The notes: a model not told the origin generated them from the letters alone. 17,803 nt of DNA from Muribaculaceae bacterium (GCA_009775355.1 VSPN01000052.1:1-17803), one strand, 5' to 3'. Numbered from the stretch's first letter, positions 4,928-15,204 are shown. Numbers and translations are program-made.

Positions 4928-7900
4928 ATGCATTTTTCACGCAGCCAATTCATTATTCTGGCGGCCGTATTCGTTTTTGTGCTGATGATCAGGATTCTGG
5001 CCAGCCCTCAATATTATAAAAGCGAACTGAAACCGCCACCTCCGTCAGAACCGGAGTCTCCTTCATACATGCCGGCCGATACGCTTGAACTTCCGGCTCG
5101 TGTGCAGCCTACGGTGCCTGTATCGGCCGAAGATTATATGGGTCAGAAGGAGTATGCCGCTGACCTGCGTAATCCTTCGAACATCAAGACCGAGGCCGTA
5201 TATGATCCGGAGACGGGAATGTACGTGTTGCGCACGCTCATAGGCGATCGCGAGATTGTCACGCCTTATATGATGACGGCAGAGGAATACAATAACATGA
5301 TGATGCGCCGCGATCTTTTCGGTTATTTCACCGAACGCAACCGCGAGACATACGAGAACAAAGACAAGGAGCCTTTCAATATCTTTGACATGAACTTCTC
5401 GCTCGGTCCGCTCGAGAAGATATTCGGCCCCGGAGGTGTCAGACTCCAGACGCAGGGATCGATCCAGCTATCGATGGGTATAAAGAGCAACAAGACCGAG
5501 AATCCCGCTTTGTCGCTGCGTAACAGGCGAAAGACATACTTCGATTTTGACACTAAGATCCAGGCGGCTATAAACGCCTCGGTAGGCGACAAGATGAAGT
5601 TCAACATGAACTACAATACCGACGCGACATTCTCTTTTGACTCCCAGAACCTCAAGCTTCAGTATGAAGGCAAGGAGGATGAGATAATCAAGAATATCGA
5701 AGCCGGTAATGTCAGCATGACAACGGGGTCGAGTCTTATCCGCGGAGGTACGGCACTGTTCGGCATGAAGGCCAAACTTCAGTTTGGCAAACTCACGCTG
5801 ACCGGCCTTGTGTCGCAACAGAACTCGGAGTCAAAGACCGTCAGCACCCAGGGCGGTGTGCAAAGCACGAAGTTCAGCATCAAGGCCGACAATTATGACG
5901 CCAACCGTCATTTTTTTCTGTCGCAGTATTTCTATGAGAATTACGATGAATTCGCCCGCCGTCTTCCCCATGTCTCTTCCGGAATTAAAATAACCCGGAT
6001 AGAGGTGTGGATTACCAATAAGAACGGCAACTATAACGAATCACGAAACTTCGTCGGATTCATGGATCTCGGAGAGAACCGCAGCCTTGCGTCTGACTAC
6101 TGGACTCCAAACATGTCTTTCGACAATCCGAGCAACCAGTCGAACAATCTTCTCGAGGTCATCAAGTCGGAGTTTCCCGATGCCCGCAACATCAACACCG
6201 TCACCCAGACTCTTGAACCGCTCAAGGCATTCGGAATCGAGGGTGGGCGTGATTTCGAGAAAGTGGAGTCGGCGCGTCTCCTGCGCGAGAGTGAATACAC
6301 TCTCAACTCCGATCTCGGCTACATATCGCTCAAATCGGCACTCAACACCGACGAGGTGCTTGCGGTCGCATATGAATACACTTACGGAGGCAAGGTCTAT
6401 CAGGTAGGTGAGTTCTCTTCAGATGTCACCACAACATCCGAGTCGCTCTATCTGAAAATGCTCCGTTCCACCACCGTGTCGCCCAAACTGCCGATGTGGC
6501 GTCTGATGATGAAGAACGTCTATTCGCTCGGCGCATACCAGCTCCAGAGCAAGAACTTCAAGATGAACATCAAGTTCCTCAGCGACACCACCGGTGTGGA
6601 GATCAATTACCTGCCCGTCGGCTCGATCGCCAACCAGCCGCTGCTTCAGGTCATGAATCTCGACCGGATAGACTCCAACCAGGAATCCAATTCCGACGGC
6701 TTCTTCGACTATATCGAAGGCTACACTGTGCAGTCTTCCAACGGAAAGATCATTTTCCCCGTCGCCGAGCCTTTCGGTGAGCATCTGGCACGCAAGATCG
6801 GAGATCCGGCAATCGCGTCGCAATATGTCTATCGTGAGCTGTATGACTCGACACTCGTCGTGGCCCAGCAGTTTGCCGACAAAAACAAGTATTCTCTCGT
6901 CGGAGAGTATCAGGCATCGGGAGGTGCCACGATCCGTCTCAACGCAATGAATGTGCCGAGAGGGTCGGTGGTTGTGATGGCCGGCGGTGTCGTGCTTACG
7001 GAGAACTCCGATTATACCGTCGACTACTCCATGGGAATCGTGACCATCACCAACCAGAGCATCATCGACTCTGGCACAAATGTCAGTGTCACGCTGGAAA
7101 ACCAGTCGCTTTTCTCGCTCCAGCGCAAGACTCTGCTCGGCCTTGACGCGCAGTATCAGTTCAACAAAGACTTCAGTGTCGGCGGTACGATAATGCACTT
7201 TTCCGAGAAGTCTCTTACCGACAAGGTCAATATCGGCGACGAGATCATCAACAACACGATGTGGGGTCTGAACTTCAGTTACCGCAAGGATTTCATGTGG
7301 CTGACAAATCTTCTCAACAAGGTGCCGACGATAAACGCCACAGCTCCATCTACTTTCAATATCAATGCGGAGTTCGCCCAACTCGTGCCGCACAAACAGA
7401 AAAGCGGTTCCAACAGCGGTTCGAGCTATATCGACGATTTCGAGGCGACGCAGACCGGAATCGACCTGCGCTCTCCTTATTCCTGGTTTCTCGCATCGAC
7501 TCCATACGACAGCGGTCCGGACGCGTTGTTCCCCGAGGCCGCCCTCTCCAATGACGTGGCTTATGGAAAGAACCGCGCCCTTCTCGCATGGTATTATATC
7601 GACCGCGCCTGGACACAGCGCAACTCCAACATGCTTCCGGGCTATCTGAAGAATGACCCGCACCAGATGTCGAGCCCTTATATCAGGGAGGTCTACGTCA
7701 ATGAGCTATTCCCTTATCGCGATCTCGCATACGGTGAGGCAAACTGGATCCAGACTCTCAACCTGTCGTTCTATCCCCGCGAGCGCGGACCCTATAACCT
7801 CGACGCTGAAAACATCGACTCCGACGGAAATCTCCTTAACCCCGAGAAAAGATGGGGCGGAATCATGCGCAAGATGGATAACTCCAACTTCGAGTCATCG

Positions 7901-10900
7901 AATGTTGAGTATATCCAGTTCTGGCTTCTTGACCCGTTCCTTGATGAAGACAATCCCAACCGCGAGGGGGGAGACCTCTATTTCAATTTTGGCGAGATCA
8001 GCGAGGATATACTCAAAGACGGCATGAAAAGCTATGAGAACGGACTCCCTGTTGACGGCAATACCGAGTTTATTGCCGAGACCAACTGGGGGCGTGTATC
8101 CCGTCAGAATTCACTGACATATGCTTTCGATAACACTGCTGATGCCCGTCTGCTGCAGGATGTCGGTCTTGACGGACTGCCAAACGATGATGAGTTCACT
8201 TTTTCGTCATATAAGGATTATCTCGACAGGCTGCGTGCGAAGCTGCCGGCTCAGACCATCGCCGAAATGCAGCAGAATCCGTTCTCTCCGATGAATGACC
8301 CCGCCGGTGACAATTATCATTTCTACCGGTCTAACTATTATGACGAGATCCAGGCCGGCATTCTTGAGCGCTACAAACGCTACAACGGAGTGGAAGGAAA
8401 CTCTCTTTCGCCCGACCAGTCTGATAATCCGCAGTATCAGTCTGCTCGCGCCGTGCCTGACGTAGAGGACATAAATCAGGACAACACGCTCAACGAATAT
8501 GAGAGATATTTCCAGTACAAGATCTCGATACGCCCTGAAGATCTTGAGGTGGGGCGCAACTATATTACCGACAAGCAGGTCTCCGAGGTATCCACTGCAG
8601 AGGGGAAGCAGACTGCCGTATGGTATCTGTTCAAGGTTCCTCTGAGTTCACCCGACAAGGTTGTCGGAGGAATCAGCGACTTCTCTACAGTGCGTTTCGC
8701 CCGTATGTTCATGACAGGATTCAAGGAGGTGACGCACCTGCGTTTCGCCACACTTGAGCTTGTGCGCGGCGAATGGCGTGACTACAAGTTCAACCTCAAC
8801 TCTCGCAACGACTCGCCGGCCGAAGGCGACCTCGACATGAGTGTTGTGAACATTGAGGAGAACTCCGGCAGGGAGCCTGTCAACTATGTGCTCCCCCCCG
8901 GCGTGACCCGCGATCAGGATTCCGGTTCGGCCCAGGCCACACAGCTCAACGAGCAGTCGCTTGAGATGACTCTCAAGGGTATTCAGCCCGGCGACGCAAG
9001 AGGCATATACAAGAATTCGCAGATGGATCTCCGCACATACAAGAGAATGCAGATGTGGGTTCATGCCGAAGCTCTTGTCGACAACACCACCAGCCTGCGC
9101 GACGGCGATTTCTCACTCTTCATACGTCTCGGTTCGGACGTGAAGAATAATTATTATGAGTATGAGATACCGCTCGAGATAACTCCGCCCGGGCGTTATA
9201 ACAACTACAACAGCCAGGATCGTGCCAAGGTGTGGCCCTCGGCCAACAGGCTTGACGTGCCGTTGGATCTGTTCACAACTGTCAAGACCGACCGCAACCG
9301 CGACCGCAGTGCCGGCACTCAGGGTGTGTCATACACGACTCTTTACACCATGATTGATCCTGAGCAGAACCGCAACACCGTCGGAGTCATGGGTAATCCG
9401 TCGCTCTCCGACGTGCGTGTGATGCTTATAGGTATCCGCAATAGATCAAATTCTGTAAAGGACGGTACGATCTGGGTCAACGAACTTAAGGTCACAGACT
9501 TCAATGAGGATGGCGGATGGGCTCTCAACGCAAACGCGAGTCTGTCGCTTTCCGATGTGGCTATGGTAAATTTCAGCTATCACAGGGAGACCGACGGATT
9601 CGGCTCGGTCGATCAGGGGCTGACTTCGCGGCGTCTCGACACATATGACCAGTATAACCTCGTCGTGCAGGGAGATCTGGGTAAGGTCGTGCCCGAGAAA
9701 GCAAAACTGAGCGCGCCTGTCTATTATGCGCGCTCGCAGGAGACAACCACGCCGAAATACAACCCGCTCGATCAGGACATTCTGCTCAAGGACGCTCTTG
9801 AGGCTGCCGCCACAAAAGCGGAGAAGGATTCGATCAAGGCTTATGCCGTGACCCGCAAGACGACTGAAAGTTTCTCGGTGTCGAACCTGCGATTCAACGT
9901 GCAGAGCAAGAATCCGATGCCGTGGGATCCCGCCAACTTCACACTCGCGTTCTCATTCAACAAGCAGAAGAATCTTGATCCCGTCACCGAATACGAGAAT
10001 ACTTCCGACTATCGCGGTTCTTTCCAGTATTCATATACTCCCTATTTCAAGCCGCTCAAGCCTTTCGCCTGGGTGAAGGGGAAAGGAAAGACCGCCAAAT
10101 TCTTCAAGGACTGGGAACTCAACTGGCTATTCAACAACCTGACATTCTATACGTCGATGAACCGGCATTATTACGAGGAGCAGACCCGCTCGGAGGTGGA
10201 TGTCGATTTCCAGTTGCCTGTTCAGGTCAGCAAGAACTTCCTGTGGGACCGCCAGCTATCGCTGACATGGAATCTCACGAAGTCGCTGTCGTTCTCGTTT
10301 GCGAGCAATACGACCGCACGCATCGAGGAGACTGTTGGAGCGGTAAACCGGCGTCTTTTCCCCGACGAATACCGGGAATGGAAAGATACGGTCATGTCTT
10401 CGCTCCGCCATCTCGGAACTCCCTGGAATTATAACCAGACATTCACCGGAACGTATCGCGCGCCGTTCAACAAGATTCCTGCTCTCGACTATCTGTCGGG
10501 TTCGGTCAGCTACAATTCGGTCTACCGATGGGACAAGGGTGCTACCGTTGATGACCTCTATCTCGGCAATACGATACAGAACCAGACGACATGGAACGCC
10601 GACGCGCGTCTGAACTTCGAGACTCTCTACAATAAATCGAAATATCTTCAGAACATCAACAAGCGCTTCTCGAACACAAGTTCACGCGGAAACCGGGGAA
10701 ATACACGCAATCCCGGCAACAGCAAGGACAAGCAGCAGAAACCGGCGAAAGCCAAGAAGTTCGAACGGGCCGTGACGCTGTCGCCCGATTCCGCCACAAC
10801 TGTGAAGCATAACCTCAACAACAAGAAAATTCGATTTACTGCCAAGGAGAACGGCAAGATCGTCAAGGTGAATTATAAGGTGGTAGATGCGAATACGGTG

Positions 10901-12421
10901 CAGATCACCGACACAGGCAGCCGCACACTCGCTCTGACCATAACCGAGAACCGCAAGAACTCCGACGGCAAGAAGAACATCGGCACAGAGATCGCCGAGC
11001 ATACGCTCCGCTTCCTGATGATGCCCCGCTCGCTTTCATTCAAATGGAGAAACAGCCATTCGCTCAATGTGCCCCTGTATGCTCCCAATGTCGGCAATGT
11101 CTTCGGTCAATCGCAGAGTTACGGGCCGATGGCTCCGGGCCTGGACTTCGCTTTCGGCTTTTATGGCAAGGATTTCGTAGACAAGGCACTCGACCGCGAC
11201 TGGCTTATAACATCTTCTGAACAGGTGTCGCCGGCTCTCTGGAGCAAGAGTCAGGAATTCAACTTTGAGCTGACTCTCGAACCGATCCGCGGTCTAAAGA
11301 TACTTCTGACTTCGAATCTTACCGACGCACGTACCGAGCAGATGCAGTTCATGTATTCCGGAATGCCTACGGCTTATTCCGGCAATTATGTCCGCACGGC
11401 ATGGGCGTTCCCCACATCGCTGCGTAATTTCAACGCCGCCGACGGTTACCGCTCCGATGCGTTCGACAATTTCCTCGCATATATTCCTCAGGTGGCAAGT
11501 CGTGTTCAGGCCCAGTACGAAGGCACTACATACCCCTCGGGCGGATTCATGGAGGGAAGCGCGCTTGCCGGCTCTCCTTATAATCCGGAAGTCGGTGGCG
11601 TGAGTGTCACAAGTTCAGATGTGCTCATACCGGCGTTTCTTGCAGCCTATACGGGGACGTCGCCATCTAAGGTGTCGCTTAACCATTTCCCGGGACTCGC
11701 GTCGATGCGCCCGAACTGGCGTATAACCTACGACGGTTTCATAAATCTCGGCAACATGAAGAAATGGTTCAAGTCGTTTACGCTTAGCCATGCATACCAG
11801 TGTACATATACTGTCGGATCATATTCGAGTTTCATGAACTGGGTGGCGGCACCGAACGGCGGGGGTGATCTCGGTTTTGTTCTCGACGAGCAGACGCAGC
11901 AGCCCATTCCGTCTACGCCGTTCAATATCTCGTCTGTGACAATCACTGAGAAATTCGCCCCTCTGATCGGAGTGAAGTTCACATTGTTCAATGATATCCA
12001 GTTCAATGCCGAATACCGTGACTCCCGTACGCTCAGCCTCAATTCGTCGGCAGGCCAGCTTGTCGAGACATTGTCGAAGCAGCTGACATTCGGTGCAGGA
12101 TACAAGATCGCCAACTTCAACAAGATCCTCAAGATCGGAGGCCAGCAGGGCAGTGTCTCCAACGACCTCACCCTCAATCTTGATCTTTCGTGGAGCAACA
12201 ACCAGTCGCTTATCAGAAGAATCGAGACCGCCTATACCCAGGCCACCCAGGGCACAAGCACGTTCTCCGTCAACTTCATGGCAAGCTACATACTGAGCAA
12301 GCGCATCACCCTGTCGGCCTTCTTCGATCATCAGACCAATACTCCTCTTGTGTCGAATTCGGCATATCCGACAAGCAACTCCAACTACGGCATCGCAGTC
12401 AACGTCTCGCTCGCACGATAA
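4928..12421 (+). CDS. sprA: SprA, outer-membrane translocon of the type IX secretion system
   Basis: SprA (Sov in Porphyromonas) forms the giant single-chain beta-barrel through which type IX cargo crosses the outer membrane. The 2,497 residues match the family's usual 2,400-2,500. An N-terminal hydrophobic segment (about 8-26, rich in Ile, Val, Leu and Phe) is the export signal, followed by a Pro-rich stretch. Diagnostic blocks: the SprA N-terminal domain at about 150-300 (QGSIQLSMGIKSNKTENPA near 176; KEDEIIKNIEAGNVSM near 248), the YIDDFEATQTGIDLRSPYSW signature near 830, then REPVNYVLPPGVTR near 1315 and a long C-terminal series of alternating beta-strand segments. Residues about 1,905-2,025 form a strongly basic, Asn/Lys-rich insert. 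The frame is intact over 7.5 kb with no sign of decay, so the gene is under selection. It shares a likely operon with ruvA and ends at a strong bidirectional terminator. No other T9SS component (porK, L, M, N, T, U, V) lies in the window. Confidence 0.97.
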   Translation: MHFSRSQFIILAAVFVFVLMIRILASPQYYKSELKPPPPSEPESPSYMPADTLELPARVQPTVPVSAEDYMGQKEYAADLRNPSNIKTEAVYDPETGMYVLRTLIGDREIVTPYMMTAEEYNNMMMRRDLFGYFTERNRETYENKDKEPFNIFDMNFSLGPLEKIFGPGGVRLQTQGSIQLSMGIKSNKTENPALSLRNRRKTYFDFDTKIQAAINASVGDKMKFNMNYNTDATFSFDSQNLKLQYEGKEDEIIKNIEAGNVSMTTGSSLIRGGTALFGMKAKLQFGKLTLTGLVSQQNSESKTVSTQGGVQSTKFSIKADNYDANRHFFLSQYFYENYDEFARRLPHVSSGIKITRIEVWITNKNGNYNESRNFVGFMDLGENRSLASDYWTPNMSFDNPSNQSNNLLEVIKSEFPDARNINTVTQTLEPLKAFGIEGGRDFEKVESARLLRESEYTLNSDLGYISLKSALNTDEVLAVAYEYTYGGKVYQVGEFSSDVTTTSESLYLKMLRSTTVSPKLPMWRLMMKNVYSLGAYQLQSKNFKMNIKFLSDTTGVEINYLPVGSIANQPLLQVMNLDRIDSNQESNSDGFFDYIEGYTVQSSNGKIIFPVAEPFGEHLARKIGDPAIASQYVYRELYDSTLVVAQQFADKNKYSLVGEYQASGGATIRLNAMNVPRGSVVVMAGGVVLTENSDYTVDYSMGIVTITNQSIIDSGTNVSVTLENQSLFSLQRKTLLGLDAQYQFNKDFSVGGTIMHFSEKSLTDKVNIGDEIINNTMWGLNFSYRKDFMWLTNLLNKVPTINATAPSTFNINAEFAQLVPHKQKSGSNSGSSYIDDFEATQTGIDLRSPYSWFLASTPYDSGPDALFPEAALSNDVAYGKNRALLAWYYIDRAWTQRNSNMLPGYLKNDPHQMSSPYIREVYVNELFPYRDLAYGEANWIQTLNLSFYPRERGPYNLDAENIDSDGNLLNPEKRWGGIMRKMDNSNFESSNVEYIQFWLLDPFLDEDNPNREGGDLYFNFGEISEDILKDGMKSYENGLPVDGNTEFIAETNWGRVSRQNSLTYAFDNTADARLLQDVGLDGLPNDDEFTFSSYKDYLDRLRAKLPAQTIAEMQQNPFSPMNDPAGDNYHFYRSNYYDEIQAGILERYKRYNGVEGNSLSPDQSDNPQYQSARAVPDVEDINQDNTLNEYERYFQYKISIRPEDLEVGRNYITDKQVSEVSTAEGKQTAVWYLFKVPLSSPDKVVGGISDFSTVRFARMFMTGFKEVTHLRFATLELVRGEWRDYKFNLNSRNDSPAEGDLDMSVVNIEENSGREPVNYVLPPGVTRDQDSGSAQATQLNEQSLEMTLKGIQPGDARGIYKNSQMDLRTYKRMQMWVHAEALVDNTTSLRDGDFSLFIRLGSDVKNNYYEYEIPLEITPPGRYNNYNSQDRAKVWPSANRLDVPLDLFTTVKTDRNRDRSAGTQGVSYTTLYTMIDPEQNRNTVGVMGNPSLSDVRVMLIGIRNRSNSVKDGTIWVNELKVTDFNEDGGWALNANASLSLSDVAMVNFSYHRETDGFGSVDQGLTSRRLDTYDQYNLVVQGDLGKVVPEKAKLSAPVYYARSQETTTPKYNPLDQDILLKDALEAAATKAEKDSIKAYAVTRKTTESFSVSNLRFNVQSKNPMPWDPANFTLAFSFNKQKNLDPVTEYENTSDYRGSFQYSYTPYFKPLKPFAWVKGKGKTAKFFKDWELNWLFNNLTFYTSMNRHYYEEQTRSEVDVDFQLPVQVSKNFLWDRQLSLTWNLTKSLSFSFASNTTARIEETVGAVNRRLFPDEYREWKDTVMSSLRHLGTPWNYNQTFTGTYRAPFNKIPALDYLSGSVSYNSVYRWDKGATVDDLYLGNTIQNQTTWNADARLNFETLYNKSKYLQNINKRFSNTSSRGNRGNTRNPGNSKDKQQKPAKAKKFERAVTLSPDSATTVKHNLNNKKIRFTAKENGKIVKVNYKVVDANTVQITDTGSRTLALTITENRKNSDGKKNIGTEIAEHTLRFLMMPRSLSFKWRNSHSLNVPLYAPNVGNVFGQSQSYGPMAPGLDFAFGFYGKDFVDKALDRDWLITSSEQVSPALWSKSQEFNFELTLEPIRGLKILLTSNLTDARTEQMQFMYSGMPTAYSGNYVRTAWAFPTSLRNFNAADGYRSDAFDNFLAYIPQVASRVQAQYEGTTYPSGGFMEGSALAGSPYNPEVGGVSVTSSDVLIPAFLAAYTGTSPSKVSLNHFPGLASMRPNWRITYDGFINLGNMKKWFKSFTLSHAYQCTYTVGSYSSFMNWVAAPNGGGDLGFVLDEQTQQPIPSTPFNISSVTITEKFAPLIGVKFTLFNDIQFNAEYRDSRTLSLNSSAGQLVETLSKQLTFGAGYKIANFNKILKIGGQQGSVSNDLTLNLDLSWSNNQSLIRRIETAYTQATQGTSTFSVNFMASYILSKRITLSAFFDHQTNTPLVSNSAYPTSNSNYGIAVNVSLAR

Positions 12422-12435
12422 GAATTCTTACATAT

Positions 12436-12477
12436 ATACATAAAGAGGCGGCACGTCGGTGTCGCCTCTTTATGTAT
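12436..12477. terminator. Bidirectional terminator between convergent sprA and clpB
   Basis: ATACATAAAGAGGCG (12436-12450) and CGCCTCTTTATGTAT (12463-12477) form a perfect 15-bp stem around a 12-nt loop. It lies 14 bp after the sprA stop and 20 bp after the clpB stop on the other strand. The GC-rich tip with A/T-rich base, the same on both strands, fits a shared terminator for both transcripts. Confidence 0.9.
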
Positions 12478-12497
12478 CATGTATGTATGAGTAGCGC

Positions 12498-15119
12498 TCA
12501 GTTGTTTCTGAACACAAGATCGTCTCCCTTGCGGTCGATCACGATTGGATGCTCACGGTCGACTTTCTGTGCGAGAATATCTTTCGAAAGCTGGTTGAGA
12601 ACCAGACGCTGGATGGTTCGTTTAACCGGGCGTGCCCCGAATTCAGGATCATAACCGTCTTCAGCGAGAAGATCAAGTGCCTCTTTTGTGACATCGAGAG
12701 TGATGCCGTTGGAGGCAAGCATCTTTCTGACACTGTTGACCTGCAGACTTACGATCTCGAGTATCTCCTTGCGGTCGAGAGGGGTGAACATCACCGTCTC
12801 GTCGATTCGGTTGAGGAACTCGGGACGGATTATCTGTTTCAGACGATCCATCACATCCTGTCTTGCGGTGGCGATCACTTCCTGTTTCTCATCCTCGGTC
12901 TTGTCGTTGAATCCGGTGAATTTATCACGGATTATATCGCTGCCCATATTGGATGTCATTATGATGATTGTGTTCTTGAAGTTGATGAACCGTCCCTTGT
13001 TGTCGGTCAGACGTCCGTCGTCAAGAACCTGAAGCAGGATGTTGAACACATCGGGATTGGCCTTCTCGATCTCGTCAAACAGCACTACGCTGTATGGCTT
13101 GCGGCGCACAGCTTCGGTAAGCTGGCCACCCTCTTCGTATCCTACGTATCCCGGAGGCGCTCCGACGAGTCTCGACACACTGTGTTTCTCCATGTATTCC
13201 GACATGTCGATTCGAGTCATCATGTCTTCGTCGTCAAACAGATATTCCGCAAGAGCCTTGGCAAGCTCGGTCTTGCCGACACCGGTTGTGCCGAGGAAAA
13301 TGAACGATCCTATGGGGCGTCGCGGATCGTTAAGACCGGCGCGTGACCGACGCACTGCGTCGGAGACGGCGCGTATGGCGTCCTCCTGTCCGACCACGCG
13401 TCGGTGAAGCTCCTCTTCGAGATGCAGAAGTTTCTCCTTCTCGCTCTGGGCCATTTTCTTCACAGGTATGCCTGTCCAGCGGCTCACGACCTCGGCGATA
13501 TCCTCGGCGTCGACCTCCTCTTTGATCATCGCGCCTTCGCCCTGAAGTTCTTTCAGGCGAGCCTGTATGGCCTTGTTCTCGTCTTCTTTCTGCTTGATTC
13601 GCGAATATCTTATCTCTGCCACTTTGGCATAGTCTCCCTCGCGTTCGGCACGCTCGGCCTCGTAATTGAGTTGCTCGATGTCGATCTTGTTCTGCTGGAT
13701 GCGGTTGATCTCGTTTTTCTCGGCCTGCCATTTTGCGCGGAGCGACTTCTCCGTGTCGCGGAGATTGGCGAGATCCTCGTCTATCTCTTTGAGCTTGTAG
13801 TTGTCTTTCTCCCGTTTTATTGCCTCGCGCTCGATCTCGAGTTGCTTGATCTTTCTCGATGCCTCGTCAAGAGCCTGGGGCTGTGAGTCCATTTCAAGAC
13901 GGAGCTTCGATGCGGCCTCGTCGATCAGGTCAATGGCTTTGTCAGGCAGGAAACGGTCTGTGATGTATCTGACAGAAAGCTGGACTGCTGCGATGATAGC
14001 CTCGTCCATTATCCGCACCTTATGGTGATTTTCGTAACGCTCCTTAAGACCTCGGAGAATCGATATTGCCGAAAGTTCGTCGGGCTCGTCGACCATCACT
14101 TTCTGGAATCGACGTTCGAGTGCCTTGTCTTTTTCGAAATATTTCTGATACTCGTCGAGTGTCGTGGCGCCGATAGACCTCAGCTCTCCGCGCGCAAGCG
14201 CCGGTTTGAGGATATTGGCGGCATCCATGGCGCCTTCACCCTTGCCGGCACCGACAAGAGTGTGGATCTCATCGATAAAGAGAATGATCTCGCCGTCGCT
14301 TTTTGTCACTTCGTTGACTATCGCTTTCAGTCGCTCTTCGAATTCACCCTTGTATTTGGCTCCGGCCACAAGCGCGCCCATGTCGAGCGAATATATCTGC
14401 TTCGACTTCAGGTTTTCGGGCACGTCGCCACGCACTATGCGCATGGCGAGACCCTCGGCGATCGCAGTCTTTCCGGTTCCGGGTTCACCCACAAGCATGG
14501 GATTGTTTTTCGTGCGTCGCGACAGGATCTGCAGCACGCGTCTGATCTCTTCGTCGCGTCCGATTACGGGATCGAGTTTGCCGTTGCGCGCGCGGTCATT
14601 GAGGTTGATGGCGTATTTGCTCAGAGCCTGATAACTCTCTTCGGCACTCTGATCCTTGACGCTATTGCCTTTGCGAAGCTCGGCGATGGCGGCTTTCAGG
14701 CCCTTCTCGTCGAGGCCGTTGTCTTTCAGGAGCTGGGAGGCTTTTGATTTGGCAAGAAACACACCCATCAGCATCGCCTCTACAGAAACGTATTCGTCGC
14801 CCGACGACTTTGAGAAATCTATGGCTTTCTGCAGTGCCTCGTTGGATTCCCTGCTCAGAAAAACATCGCCGCCGCTTACTTTCGGCAGAGATGCTATGGC
14901 CTGGTCAACTCCCATCTTGACTCCGTTGAGGTTCGCGCCCATCTTCTGGAATATGAAATTCACGATGGTCTCCCCCTCGGAGATTATGGCTTTCAACAGG
15001 TGTACCGGCTCGATCTGCTGCTGACCGGCCTCCTTGGTGTAGTCGATGGCTTTCTGCACCACCTCCTGCGATTTGATTGTAAAGTTGTTGAAATTCATAG
15101 TATCCTTGATTATGGACAT
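12498..15119 (-). CDS. clpB: ClpB (Hsp104-type) ATP-dependent disaggregase
   Basis: Hexameric AAA+ chaperone that, with DnaK, threads aggregated proteins through its central pore. The 873 residues show the full layout. The Clp N-domain is at about 8-155. The first ATPase domain has Walker A GEPGTGKT at 211-218, Walker B ILFIDE at 279-284, pore-loop Tyr256 in GAKYKGE and arginine finger ERRF at 335-338. The long coiled-coil middle domain, about 415-535, marks ClpB rather than ClpA or ClpC. The second ATPase domain has Walker A GTTGVGKT at 610-617, Walker B VLFDE, pore-loop Tyr658 in GYVGY and sensor-2 GARP at 828-831. The start at 15119 is supported by AAGGAGG 7 nt upstream, unusual in this phylum. 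A second ATG at 15098 (MNFNNF), where most relatives begin, has AAGGA in front too. No heat-shock-type promoter is recognisable. The VOC gene lies 85 bp upstream on the same strand. The 3' end shares a terminator with sprA. Confidence 0.98.
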   Translation of the reverse strand: MSIIKDTMNFNNFTIKSQEVVQKAIDYTKEAGQQQIEPVHLLKAIISEGETIVNFIFQKMGANLNGVKMGVDQAIASLPKVSGGDVFLSRESNEALQKAIDFSKSSGDEYVSVEAMLMGVFLAKSKASQLLKDNGLDEKGLKAAIAELRKGNSVKDQSAEESYQALSKYAINLNDRARNGKLDPVIGRDEEIRRVLQILSRRTKNNPMLVGEPGTGKTAIAEGLAMRIVRGDVPENLKSKQIYSLDMGALVAGAKYKGEFEERLKAIVNEVTKSDGEIILFIDEIHTLVGAGKGEGAMDAANILKPALARGELRSIGATTLDEYQKYFEKDKALERRFQKVMVDEPDELSAISILRGLKERYENHHKVRIMDEAIIAAVQLSVRYITDRFLPDKAIDLIDEAASKLRLEMDSQPQALDEASRKIKQLEIEREAIKREKDNYKLKEIDEDLANLRDTEKSLRAKWQAEKNEINRIQQNKIDIEQLNYEAERAEREGDYAKVAEIRYSRIKQKEDENKAIQARLKELQGEGAMIKEEVDAEDIAEVVSRWTGIPVKKMAQSEKEKLLHLEEELHRRVVGQEDAIRAVSDAVRRSRAGLNDPRRPIGSFIFLGTTGVGKTELAKALAEYLFDDEDMMTRIDMSEYMEKHSVSRLVGAPPGYVGYEEGGQLTEAVRRKPYSVVLFDEIEKANPDVFNILLQVLDDGRLTDNKGRFINFKNTIIIMTSNMGSDIIRDKFTGFNDKTEDEKQEVIATARQDVMDRLKQIIRPEFLNRIDETVMFTPLDRKEILEIVSLQVNSVRKMLASNGITLDVTKEALDLLAEDGYDPEFGARPVKRTIQRLVLNQLSKDILAQKVDREHPIVIDRKGDDLVFRNN

Positions 15120-15126
15120 ATATCCG

Positions 15127-15133
15127 CCTCCTT
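15127..15133 (-). promoter_or_regulatory. Strong Shine-Dalgarno sequence of clpB
   Basis: AAGGAGG on the minus strand, with 7 nt between it and the ATG at 15119. It is the best ribosome-binding site in the window and decides for the upstream start over the ATG at 15098. Confidence 0.75.
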
Positions 15134-15204
15134 CCGGAGCGCATGAATATGTCGCTTATTCTGTTTTATTAACAATTGCACGTCAGAATGGTTGATACGG
15201 GGTC

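Noticed and set aside
6419..7663. Open frame of 414 codons antisense to sprA.
   Set aside because: Long antisense frames are expected in GC-balanced, codon-biased genes. The product shows no recognisable motif and the sense frame is a definite SprA.
12549..13346. Open frames of 265 codons and shorter on the plus strand opposite clpB.
   Set aside because: Antisense shadows of a strongly conserved gene; no start signals or family motifs.
14905..15144. ATG at 15144 opening a 79-codon frame that runs into clpB in another frame.
   Set aside because: It overlaps the clpB ribosome-binding site and start, and its product is low-complexity reading of clpB in the wrong frame. Coupling was considered but has no support.
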